From Oscillospiraceae bacterium (GTDB taxonomy: Bacteria > Bacillota > Clostridia > Oscillospirales > Ruminococcaceae), in the NCBI GenBank assembly GCA_014858325.1, contig RKCM01000090.1, positions 1-11,101 of the forward strand: 11,101 bases of DNA. Direction: 5' to 3'. Numbering within the stretch: position 1 is the first letter of the stretch; the number at the start of each line of letters is the position of its first letter. The notes beneath the pieces were generated by a model. That model ran no database searches. It was not told the DNA's origin and saw only the letters and a program-made list of their open reading frames with translations. Shown one piece after another: positions 5,476-11,101 of the stretch. Both the position numbers and the translations under genes were made by a program.

Positions 5476-6501
5476 TTAGCGCTGGATACGGCCGGAACCG
5501 TCGCCGCCAGCCAGCTTCTCGACCTCGGAAACGGTCATCATGTTGTAGTCGCCCTCGATGGAGTGCTTCAGAGCGGAAGCAGCCACAGCGAACTCAACGG
5601 CCTCCTGGGTGCTCTTGCCGGTCAGCAGGCTGTAGATCAGGCCGCCGCCGAAGGAGTCGCCGCCGCCCACGCGGTCGATGATCTTCAGCTCGTACTTCTT
5701 GGAGAAGCAGTACTCGTTCGAAGCAACATCGTACAGCATGGCGCTCCAGCCGTTCTCGGAAGCGTTGTGGCTCTCACGCAGGGTGATGGCCACCTTCTCG
5801 AAGTGGAACTTGTCAGCCAGCTGCTTGGCCACGCTCTTGTAGCCCTCAGCGTTCAGCTTGCCGCCGTAGATATCGGTAGCCTCGGCCTCGATGCCGAAGA
5901 CGTCCTTGGCATCCTCCTCGTTGGAGATGCAGACGTCCACGTACTGGCACAGATCGGTCATGGCAGCGCGGGCCTGCTCACGGGTCCACAGCTTGCCGCG
6001 GTAGTTCAGGTCGCAGCTGATCTTCACGCCATGAGCCTTTGCAGCCTTGCAGGCCTCGCGGCAGATCTCGACAACATTCTCGCCCAGAGCCGGGGTGATG
6101 CCGGTGAAGTGGAACCAATCCACACCCTCGAAGATCTTATCCCAATCAAAGTCGGAGGGCTGAGCCAGCTGGATGGCGCTGTTGGCACGGTCGTAGATGC
6201 AGACGGAGCCGCGCTGAGAAGCACCCTTCTCGTTGTAGTAGATACCAACGCGATCGCCGCCGCGGGTGATCATGCTGGTGTCAACGCCGTAGCGGCGCAG
6301 GCTGTTGACAGCGGCCTGACCGATGGCGTGTGCGGGGAGCTTGGTGACGAAAGCTGCATCCAGACCGTAGTTGGCCAGAGAAACAGCAACGTTGGCTTCG
6401 CCGCCGCCGAAGGTGAACTCCAGGCTGTTAGCCTGAACAAAACGCTCGTAGTTGAACGGCTGCAGACGGACCATCAGCTCGCCAAAAGTAACGACTTTCA
6501 T
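5476..6501 (-). CDS. kdgK: 2-keto-3-deoxygluconate kinase KdgK
   Basis: Phosphorylates KDG to KDPG with ATP, joining all uronate branches here. The 341-residue product is a PfkB-family (ribokinase-like) sugar kinase. The N-terminal FGELMVRLQP and the substrate-binding FGGGEANVAVSLANYG (31-46) are present. The C-terminal signature DRVGGGDSFGGGLIYSL (276-292) includes the catalytic base Asp282 and the anion-hole glycines. A mid-protein CDLNYRGKLW segment (163-172) is typical of KdgK-like members. It starts at the ATG at 6501, preceded by AAAAGGAG. It lies 88 nt after eda and 28 nt before kduI, in one operon with the KDPG aldolase that uses its product. Other PfkB sugars are possible in principle, but the context makes KDG by far the best choice. 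Confidence 0.94.
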   Translation of the reverse strand: MKVVTFGELMVRLQPFNYERFVQANSLEFTFGGGEANVAVSLANYGLDAAFVTKLPAHAIGQAAVNSLRRYGVDTSMITRGGDRVGIYYNEKGASQRGSVCIYDRANSAIQLAQPSDFDWDKIFEGVDWFHFTGITPALGENVVEICREACKAAKAHGVKISCDLNYRGKLWTREQARAAMTDLCQYVDVCISNEEDAKDVFGIEAEATDIYGGKLNAEGYKSVAKQLADKFHFEKVAITLRESHNASENGWSAMLYDVASNEYCFSKKYELKIIDRVGGGDSFGGGLIYSLLTGKSTQEAVEFAVAASALKHSIEGDYNMMTVSEVEKLAGGDGSGRIQR

Positions 6502-6546
6502 GTGGTATTCTCCTTTTATCTCTCGGTTGTATGTTTTATCTCAGAA

Positions 6547-6577
6547 CCCCGCCGCAAGGCGCTCCCATGCGGCGGGG
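6547..6577 (-). promoter_or_regulatory. Intercistronic hairpin between eda and kdgK
   Basis: Perfect 9-bp G+C stem CCCCGCCGC (6547-6555)/GCGGCGGGG (6569-6577) in the 88-nt eda-kdgK gap. On the transcribed minus strand it is followed by TTCTGAG, with no T-run, so it is more likely an mRNA stabiliser or processing/attenuation element than a full terminator. Confidence 0.55.
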
Positions 6578-6589
6578 AGAGGACGGGGT

Positions 6590-7552
6590 TTAGGCCTGAA
6601 CGAGGTGGAAGGCGAAACCGCCGATCTCGCCCTCGAAGTAGCAGGCGATGGTCTTGCCGTTCTTCACAACTTTGCTGTCCAGATCGAACTTGGCACCGCG
6701 CCGGGTCAGGTGATAGATGGCGCGGTCCACGTTGTTGGTGGCAATGGCGATGTGGCCGTTGGTGCCGCGGCCCGGCTTCTTCATGATCTCAAACTCCTTG
6801 TTGCCCACAAAGATGCTGGAGTTGCCGGGAGCGACCTTCATGTTCAGCAGGCTGCCGATCATGGTGGCGATCTTCATGGCCTCTTCCTCGTTGCCGGTGT
6901 TGACGCCGACATGGTGCAGGCGCAGGCCCAGCATGGTGTCAACGGCTTCCTTGCTCTGTGCGGTGATCTTGGCCCAATCGCCGGCCTTGATGACGTCGCT
7001 CTTGCACATCCAGGTGCCGCCCACAGCGAAGATCTGGTCGTAGCCCAGGTAATCGTTGACATTCTTGGCGTTGACGCCGCCGGTGCACATCCAGCGGGCG
7101 CTCTTCAGGGCAGCGCCGATGTTCTTCAGCATGCCCACGCCGCCGTTGGCCTCAGCGGGGAAGAACTTCAGGGCCTCGCAGCCCAGGTTCATGGCCTGCT
7201 GCATCTCGCCGGCAGAGCAGGTGCCGGGCATCATGATGCCGCCCTTGTCGATGACGTGCTTGCAGACCTCGGGGTCAAAGCCGGGGGCCACGATGAAGGA
7301 AGCACCGGCAGCCATAGCGCGGTCGGCCTGCTCGCAGGTCAGGACCGTGCCGGCACCCAGCAGCATCTCGGGCATCTCCTCGTGGATCTTCTTGATGCAC
7401 TCCTCCGCGCAGGCGGTGCGGAAGGTGACCTCGGCGGCAGGCAGGCCGCCCTCGGCCAGAGCCTTGCACAGGGGCAGGGCCTCATCCACGCTGTTGAAAG
7501 CGATAACAGGGATAATGCCGATCTGATAGACCTTTTCTACGATGGGATTCAT
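6590..7552 (-). CDS. eda: KDPG aldolase fused to a C-terminal VOC/glyoxalase-like domain
   Basis: Residues about 1-205 are a class I KDPG/KHG aldolase, splitting KDPG into pyruvate and glyceraldehyde-3-phosphate. Visible active-site residues are Glu41 and Arg45 in AAEVTFRT, the GAGTV loop (66-70), Schiff-base Lys129 in ALKFFPAE, and the phosphate-binding CTGGVN (156-161). A stand-alone Eda is about 205-215 residues; this one has 320. The extra part (about 210-320) starts LRLHHVGVNTGNEEEAM and continues NGHIAIATNNVDRAIYHL and CYFEGEIGGFAFHL, a VOC (glyoxalase/bleomycin-resistance) fold. His213 or His214, His267 and Glu308 are candidate metal ligands. The reading frame is continuous. The role of the VOC half is unknown. 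The ATG at 7552 follows AAAGGAGAA. First gene of the eda-kdgK-kduI operon. Confidence 0.92.
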   Translation of the reverse strand: MNPIVEKVYQIGIIPVIAFNSVDEALPLCKALAEGGLPAAEVTFRTACAEECIKKIHEEMPEMLLGAGTVLTCEQADRAMAAGASFIVAPGFDPEVCKHVIDKGGIMMPGTCSAGEMQQAMNLGCEALKFFPAEANGGVGMLKNIGAALKSARWMCTGGVNAKNVNDYLGYDQIFAVGGTWMCKSDVIKAGDWAKITAQSKEAVDTMLGLRLHHVGVNTGNEEEAMKIATMIGSLLNMKVAPGNSSIFVGNKEFEIMKKPGRGTNGHIAIATNNVDRAIYHLTRRGAKFDLDSKVVKNGKTIACYFEGEIGGFAFHLVQA

Positions 7553-7655
7553 AACGCATTTCTCCTTTTATAATTTTTTATAATGGACTCTACAATGATG
7601 GGTGGGCCCGGGCGGGGCCGAAAGGGCACACTGCCCCCACCTTGTTCATAATCCT

Positions 7656-7684
7656 AGTATAAACGACAAATCCTCGCTTGGAAA
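7656..7684 (-). promoter_or_regulatory. Predicted promoter of eda-kdgK-kduI with a structured leader
   Basis: On the minus strand TTTCCA (7684-7679), 17 nt, TATACT (7661-7656); start near 7649, leader about 97 nt. The -35 is weak (4 of 6). The leader contains a G+C-rich foldable block (about 7602-7641) with GGTGGG/CCCACC outer ends and an inner GGGCA-GTG-TGCCC hairpin. A weaker alternative promoter, TTGTGC-16-TATGCA, overlaps the GTATAC site at 7717-7726. The remainder of 7553-7774 holds no gene that I can see. Confidence 0.5.
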
Positions 7685-7716
7685 TGCTCAACAAGCACAA
7701 TGTTTTGCATAAGACC

Positions 7717-7726
7717 TTGTATACAT
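7717..7726. promoter_or_regulatory. Predicted GntR operator upstream of eda operon
   Basis: TTGTATACAT is the same 10-mer as the site over the uxaC -35. Its centre lies about 60 bp upstream of the best -10 of the eda promoter, about -72 from the expected start. Confidence 0.6.
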
Positions 7727-7774
7727 TGCACAAAAACGTACAAAACCAACGGACGTGCCCGATTTTGCCCGCCG

Positions 7775-8674
7775 TTACAGCACCAGTTTGCGGAAGATCT
7801 CGGCCACGCCGTCGTGGTCGCAATCGGCCTCGCTGACATAGTCGGCCAGAGCCTTGATGTGCTCCATGCCATTGGCCATCACGGCGGCAGCGCCTGCTTT
7901 TTCCAGCATGGCCCGGTCGTTTTCGCTGTCGCCCACGGCCAGCGTGCTCTCCCGGGGCAGGCCCAGCCGGTCGGCCAGCGCCAGCAAAGCCTCGCCCTTG
8001 TCCACACCCTGATAAGTCACCTCAAGGTTGTCCGGCGAGCCCTGCACCACCTCGATGCCCTCCACGGCGTAGAAGAGGGGGAGAGCGGCCTTGGCCTGCT
8101 CGGCGGTATTGAAGAACATACAGAACTTCTCCACCTCATGGGCGTGGCGGCTCATCCACTCCGCCGCGTCCCGGATGATGTGGAAGCGGCCGTCATTGGG
8201 CTGGCGGCCCTCGGTGGTGGTGGAAAAGCGGTGGAGCCGCTCGCCCATCAGCGCCTGCGAGCGGGCGTCCCGGAACACCCGGCCATCGGCGAAGATGCTC
8301 AGGGATCCGGAAAACTGGGCGTAGAGGGCAAAGACCTCCCTGGCTTTCTCGGCCGGGAAAAGGCTGCGAAAGACGCAGGCGGGCTGGGCGGTCTTTCGCT
8401 GGGCTGCGTCGGCGTATCGGCTGTAGACGGCGGCCAGCGGGTCTGCGCCCAGATCCCAGACGGAGGCACCGTTGGAGGTGATGGCATAGCGGATGCCGGG
8501 CAGCTGGGCCACCTCGGCGGGCAGGTTGGCCAGCGCCCGCCCGGTGGCGGGCAGCACCACCACCCCCTGTTCCACTGCCTGGGCAATGGCCTGCCGGGTG
8601 GCAGGGGAGACTTCGTTTTTGTGGTTGAGCAGGGTGCCGTCCAGATCGAGGGCGACGATGCGGATGTTTGACAT
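7775..8674 (-). CDS. Cof-type HAD-IIB family phosphatase
   Basis: Soluble haloacid-dehalogenase-family hydrolase of 299 residues, expected to dephosphorylate small phosphorylated metabolites such as sugar phosphates; the substrate cannot be read from the sequence. All four HAD motifs are visible: DLDGTLL (10-16; nucleophile Asp10, acid/base Asp12), TGR (44-46) with SNG (67-69), Lys226 in GVDKGEAL, and GDSENDRAM (248-256). The large insert between the second and third motifs is the C2B cap typical of Cof/YidA proteins. The ATG at 8674 follows AAAGGAG by about 6 nt. It is transcribed on its own from a promoter divergent to the PAP2 gene and ends 222 nt before eda. No clear terminator follows, so read-through into the eda operon is possible. 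A role in sugar-phosphate detoxification near the uronate genes is a guess. Confidence 0.9.
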   Translation of the reverse strand: MSNIRIVALDLDGTLLNHKNEVSPATRQAIAQAVEQGVVVLPATGRALANLPAEVAQLPGIRYAITSNGASVWDLGADPLAAVYSRYADAAQRKTAQPACVFRSLFPAEKAREVFALYAQFSGSLSIFADGRVFRDARSQALMGERLHRFSTTTEGRQPNDGRFHIIRDAAEWMSRHAHEVEKFCMFFNTAEQAKAALPLFYAVEGIEVVQGSPDNLEVTYQGVDKGEALLALADRLGLPRESTLAVGDSENDRAMLEKAGAAAVMANGMEHIKALADYVSEADCDHDGVAEIFRKLVL

Positions 8675-8699
8675 AGAGACTCCTTTCTCATTCCTCTTT

Positions 8700-8728
8700 A
8701 TTGTATCCTACATTTTGTATTTGCGCAA
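8700..8728 (-). promoter_or_regulatory. Predicted promoter of the HAD phosphatase gene
   Basis: On the minus strand TTGCGC (8728-8723), 17 nt, TACAAT (8705-8700). Its -35 overlaps the -35 of the divergent PAP2 promoter, both lying within the palindrome TTGCGCAA (8721-8728). Confidence 0.7.
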
Positions 8729-8749
8729 GCTGACGCTTTGTGGTAAAAT
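8721..8749 (+). promoter_or_regulatory. Predicted promoter of the PAP2 gene with operator-like inverted repeat
   Basis: TTGCGC (8721-8726), 17 nt, TAAAAT (8744-8749), with a TGG extension before the -10. The -10 is bracketed by a perfect inverted repeat GACGCTTT (8732-8739)/AAAGCGTC (8750-8757) with a 10-nt centre, placed as an operator would be. Confidence 0.7.
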
Positions 8750-8786
8750 AAAGCGTCTTCCCATCAAAAATATAGGAGAAAAAACC

Positions 8787-9422
8787 ATGCACGCAAATGC
8801 CTTGCACCAAAAGCTCAAGCCGCACCTGTGGTTCCAGCTCTACTGGCTGGTCTATCTGGTCTGGTTCTTCTGGTTGGACTTGACCATTAAAAACCCGAAG
8901 TACATCATCCACGTCCCGCTGGACGACCGCATCCCCTTCAACGAGTGGTTCGTCTTCCCGTATTGCAGCTGGTTCTTCCTGCTGGCGGGGGTCACGGCCC
9001 TGCTCTGGTGGTACGACACCGCCAGCTACGATAAGCTCTGTTTGATGATGTTCTCAGGCATGACCTTCTGCCTGATTCTTTATATGGTACTGCCCAACGG
9101 CCTGGACATCCGCCCCACGGCGGAAGCAGTGGGGCGGGACAACATCGCCATGGGCATCATGCAGCTGCTTTGGAGCGCCGATGCCTCGGTGAACGTCTGC
9201 CCCTCCATCCATTGCCAGAGCTCGGGCTGTATGGCGCTGGCTTTTTCCCGGAGCAGGCTGGCAAAGCACCGCCCGGCCCTGCAGGTGCTGGCCTGGGCGT
9301 GGGCACTGCTCATCTGTGCCTCCACAGTCTTCACCAAGCAGCACTCAGTGGTGGACGTGGTCTGCGGGCTGGCACTGGTGGCCGTGTGGGTGCCTTTCCT
9401 TTATAAAAGAAAAAGGCGGTAA
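8787..9422 (+). CDS. PAP2-superfamily membrane phosphatase
   Basis: Integral membrane protein of 211 residues with about five to six hydrophobic segments (roughly 16-33, 56-75, 83-102, 165-180, 190-206) and a basic C-terminal KRKRR. The PAP2 signature is visible in three parts: an Arg-Pro (109-110) in LPNGLDIRPT for motif 1, CPSIHC with His142 for motif 2, and STVFTKQHSVVDVVCG with His186 and Asp190 for motif 3. Such proteins dephosphorylate lipid phosphates or transfer phospho-head groups (Aur1-like members); the substrate is not evident. Motif 1 lacks the usual Lys before RP. ATG 8787 is chosen because TAGGAGAA lies just upstream; the same frame is open further left but antisense to the HAD gene. 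The stop is 99 nt before gntR and no terminator follows. Confidence 0.85.
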   Translation: MHANALHQKLKPHLWFQLYWLVYLVWFFWLDLTIKNPKYIIHVPLDDRIPFNEWFVFPYCSWFFLLAGVTALLWWYDTASYDKLCLMMFSGMTFCLILYMVLPNGLDIRPTAEAVGRDNIAMGIMQLLWSADASVNVCPSIHCQSSGCMALAFSRSRLAKHRPALQVLAWAWALLICASTVFTKQHSVVDVVCGLALVAVWVPFLYKRKRR

Positions 9423-9446
9423 GGCTGCTTTTGTTGCCAAATCCTC

Positions 9447-9475
9447 TTGACGGCGGCGGCCGGCCCGGGTACAAT
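9447..9475 (+). promoter_or_regulatory. Predicted promoter of the GntR regulator gene
   Basis: TTGACG (9447-9452), a 17-nt very G+C-rich spacer and TACAAT (9470-9475), start near 9482, leader about 40 nt. No GTATAC palindrome lies here, so autoregulation through that site is not indicated. Confidence 0.75.
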
Positions 9476-9521
9476 GAAATTGATATATCACGGTCGGCAG
9501 AGCCGGAAGGAGAGAGGAACA

Positions 9522-10196
9522 ATGCCCGCACGCAGTGCCCGGGAGGTGGCCTATGAGACCATCCGCAGCCGGATCATCACCATGGAACTGAAACCCGGGG
9601 ACGAGCTCAACGACCGGGAACTGGCCCAGGAGCTGGGCATCAGCCGGACCCCCATGCGGGAGGCTCTCATCATGCTCAACATCGCCCACATGGTCACCAT
9701 CAAGCCCCAGAGCGGCACCCATGTGGCCCCCATTGACCTGAAGCTGATGGAGATGGAGCAGTTTGCCCGGTATACGCTGGAAAAGGAGATGCTCAACCGC
9801 ATCCGGGGCAAAGTGCCCCCGGAGCAGGAGGCGGTGTACCGCCAGCTCATTGAGGACTACCGCCAGCTGGAGCACGAGCCCTCGGCCGAGCGCCGGGAGA
9901 CGCGGATGCTGGACCTGGACAATGCCTTCCACCGCAGGGCCTTCATCCTCTGCGGCATGGAGGAGCACTTTGACCACATGCTCTCCACCTTCCAGCACAT
10001 CGAGCGGCTGCGAAAATTCAGCCTCCAGACTGAGGAGAACAAATCCGTCTGTGCCGCCCATGCCCGCATCCTGGAAGCCGTCCTCCACGGCTCGGAGGAG
10101 GATGTCAGCCGCGCCCTTTCCGACCATCTGAACCGCTATAAGCTCAGCGTGGAGCAGGCCAAACAGCACCATCCCGATTATTTCACCGAAGGGTGA
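9522..10196 (+). CDS. GntR-family (FadR/FCD) regulator, probable hexuronate regulator
   Basis: Cytoplasmic DNA-binding regulator of 224 residues. The N-terminal winged helix-turn-helix (about 5-70) carries ELAQELGISRTPMREAL (34-50), the hallmark of the GntR family. The C-terminal all-helical FCD domain (about 75-215) shows the ligand/metal set: Asp133 with FH (His137) in LDLDNAFH, His180 in AAHARILEAV and His202 in SDHLNRY. This places it with FadR/UxuR/ExuR/KdgR-like members, which usually bind sugar acids and release DNA. The ATG at 9522 has AAGGAGAG nearby. It sits directly before uxuA, separated by a terminator, and GTATAC palindromes of its subfamily's type lie before four uronate units here. 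It is therefore the likely repressor, though the inducer cannot be read off. Confidence 0.92.
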   Translation: MPARSAREVAYETIRSRIITMELKPGDELNDRELAQELGISRTPMREALIMLNIAHMVTIKPQSGTHVAPIDLKLMEMEQFARYTLEKEMLNRIRGKVPPEQEAVYRQLIEDYRQLEHEPSAERRETRMLDLDNAFHRRAFILCGMEEHFDHMLSTFQHIERLRKFSLQTEENKSVCAAHARILEAVLHGSEEDVSRALSDHLNRYKLSVEQAKQHHPDYFTEG

Positions 10197-10215
10197 ACAT
10201 CGTGAAATTGCTCAC

Positions 10216-10262
10216 AAAGACGACCGAATTTTGGAAGTAGATCCCAATTCGGTCGTCTTTTT
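10216..10262 (+). terminator. Intrinsic terminator of gntR
   Basis: Perfect 15-bp stem AAAGACGACCGAATT (10216-10230) with AATTCGGTCGTCTTT (10246-10260), loop of 15 nt, ending in a run of five T (10258-10262). It separates gntR from uxuA. Confidence 0.92.
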
Positions 10263-10267
10263 GTCTA

Positions 10268-10277
10268 AAGTATACAA
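10268..10277. promoter_or_regulatory. Predicted GntR operator upstream of uxuA
   Basis: AAGTATACAA; on the other strand TTGTATACTT, 8 of 10 identical to the palindrome at uxaB. Its centre is about 60 bp upstream of the uxuA -10, the same distance as for the eda promoter. Confidence 0.6.
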
Positions 10278-10308
10278 GAAAAAACTCTAAAATCAGGCGA
10301 ATTGCCAA

Positions 10309-10337
10309 TTGCCATTTTCAAACTGATATATTAGAAT
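10309..10337 (+). promoter_or_regulatory. Predicted uxuA promoter
   Basis: TTGCCA (10309-10314), 17-nt spacer, TAGAAT (10332-10337); each hexamer is 5 of 6 to consensus. Start near 10344, leader about 77 nt. Confidence 0.75.
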
Positions 10338-10420
10338 ATTACTTGAGAGACGCCCCACCGATGCGGGCGTGAGAAGAGCAAAGCAAACACCGCATAGAGA
10401 CTTACAAGGAGGATTCCACT

Positions 10421-11101
10421 ATGCCGATGAAAATGGGTTGGCGCTGGTACGGCGAGGGCAACGATCCCATCACCCTGAGCGACATCAAGCAGATCCCCGG
10501 CGTGACCAGCATCGTCTGGGCACTCCACAACAAAATGCCCGGCGAGATCTGGGAGATCGATGAGATCCAGAAGGTGGCGGATCAGATCCACGCCTATGGG
10601 TTTGACATGGATGTGGTGGAGTCTGTCAACGTCCACGACGACATCAAGATCGGTCTGCCCACCCGCGACCAGTACATCGAGAACTACAAGCAGTGCATCC
10701 GCAACCTGTCCAAGTTTGGCGTGAAGGTCATCTGCTACAACTTCATGCCCATCTTCGACTGGACCCGTACCGACCTGTTTCACCCGGTGGGCGATGGCTC
10801 CACGGCCCTGTTCTACGAAAAGGATAAGATCAAGGGCGATTACAAGGCCATGGCCGAGTACATCATGTCCTTCACCGAGAAGTATCATATGACCTTCCCC
10901 GGCTGGGAGCCGGAGCGGATGGCCAAGCTGGACGAGCTGTTCAAGGCTTATGCCCCCGTTACCAAGGAGAAGCTGTGGGAGAATCTGAAGTACTTCCTGG
11001 AGGCTCTGATGCCCACCTGCCGCGAGTGCGACATCAAGATGGCCATCCACATGGACGATCCCCCTTGGGATATCTTCGGCCTGCCCCGCCTGCTGGTGGA
11101 T
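10421..11101 (+). CDS. uxuA: Mannonate dehydratase UxuA, N-terminal part
   Basis: Dehydrates D-mannonate to KDG in the glucuronate branch. The 227 visible codons begin MPMKMGWRWYGEGNDPITLS and continue with IPGVTSIVWALH, GVKVICYNFMPIFDWTRTDL and, near the right edge, AIHMDDPPWDIFGLPRL, whose His210 is at a metal-ligand position of this TIM-barrel family. Full-length proteins are about 350-390 residues, so the gene is cut by the window end. ATG 10421 is preferred over the nearby ATGs at 10427 and 10433 because AAGGAGG ends 8 nt before it. It lies directly after gntR but has its own promoter and an upstream GTATAC site. The fructuronate reductase (uxuB) that should supply mannonate may lie to the right of the window. 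Confidence 0.95.
   Translation, partial: MPMKMGWRWYGEGNDPITLSDIKQIPGVTSIVWALHNKMPGEIWEIDEIQKVADQIHAYGFDMDVVESVNVHDDIKIGLPTRDQYIENYKQCIRNLSKFGVKVICYNFMPIFDWTRTDLFHPVGDGSTALFYEKDKIKGDYKAMAEYIMSFTEKYHMTFPGWEPERMAKLDELFKAYAPVTKEKLWENLKYFLEALMPTCRECDIKMAIHMDDPPWDIFGLPRLLVD

Noticed and set aside
7590..7872. Short minus-strand frames between the HAD gene and eda
   Set aside because: They overlap the HAD coding end and the eda promoter region, lack a convincing SD, and contain no recognisable domain.
8493..8786. Possible N-terminal extension of the PAP2 protein
   Set aside because: The frame is open but lies antisense to the HAD gene and upstream of the predicted promoter; the ATG at 8787 has its own SD and gives a normal PAP2 length.
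9447..9521. Possible upstream TTG start for the GntR regulator
   Set aside because: That TTG is the -35 hexamer of a good promoter; the ATG at 9522 has an SD and begins the family-typical N terminus.
9770..9775. GTATAC inside the gntR coding region
   Set aside because: Flanks (CG before, GC after) do not fit the TTGTATACAA pattern and it is explained by Arg-Tyr-Thr codons.
1..11101. CRISPR array, tRNA, rRNA, transposase or phage genes
   Set aside because: No regularly spaced repeats, cloverleaf-like sequences or mobile-element proteins were recognised; the only repeats are the MITE-like unit, the toxin-locus direct repeats and the operator palindromes.

Overview
The window is an accessory sugar-acid region from a fairly G+C-rich anaerobic Firmicute. 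Protein style, very strong AAGGAG-type Shine-Dalgarno (SD) sequences and a palindromic CCCTCTC...GAGAGGG repeat suggest an Oscillospiraceae/Ruminococcaceae gut bacterium of the Faecalibacterium/Gemmiger type. The genus is an inference; no rRNA is present.

Most of the DNA is a hexuronate (galacturonate/glucuronate, pectin-derived) regulon. On the left, uxaB-uxaA (minus strand; uxaA runs off the left edge) is divergent from uxaC (plus). In the middle, eda-kdgK-kduI form a minus-strand operon whose first gene fuses a KDPG aldolase to a VOC/glyoxalase-like domain. On the right, a GntR/FCD regulator precedes uxuA, which runs off the right edge. Galacturonate goes through UxaC, UxaB and UxaA to 2-keto-3-deoxygluconate (KDG). 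Glucuronate goes through UxaC, a fructuronate reductase not seen here, and UxuA to the same KDG. KdgK and Eda finish to pyruvate and glyceraldehyde-3-phosphate. KduI feeds in unsaturated uronates. A palindrome, TTGTATACAA or close variants, occurs before uxaB, uxaC, eda and uxuA and is the likely operator of the GntR protein. Between eda and gntR lie a Cof-type HAD phosphatase and a PAP2 membrane phosphatase, transcribed divergently from promoters that share one -35 palindrome.

The most striking item sits between the convergent ends of uxaC and kduI (about 4200-4515). It is a compact locus with the architecture of a type I toxin-antitoxin system of the Fst/par type: a 35-codon membrane peptide with a very strong SD, a rightward promoter, a strong leftward promoter (TTGACT-16-TATAAT) on the far side, and a shared 16-bp stem-loop between them. 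The start of the predicted antisense RNA repeats the toxin's translation-initiation region, so the RNAs can pair at both the terminator and the SD/start codon. All three mismatches in the first repeat become G-U wobbles.

The uxaB-uxaA gap carries a 127-bp MITE-like palindromic element. No tRNA, rRNA, CRISPR array or transposase gene was seen.
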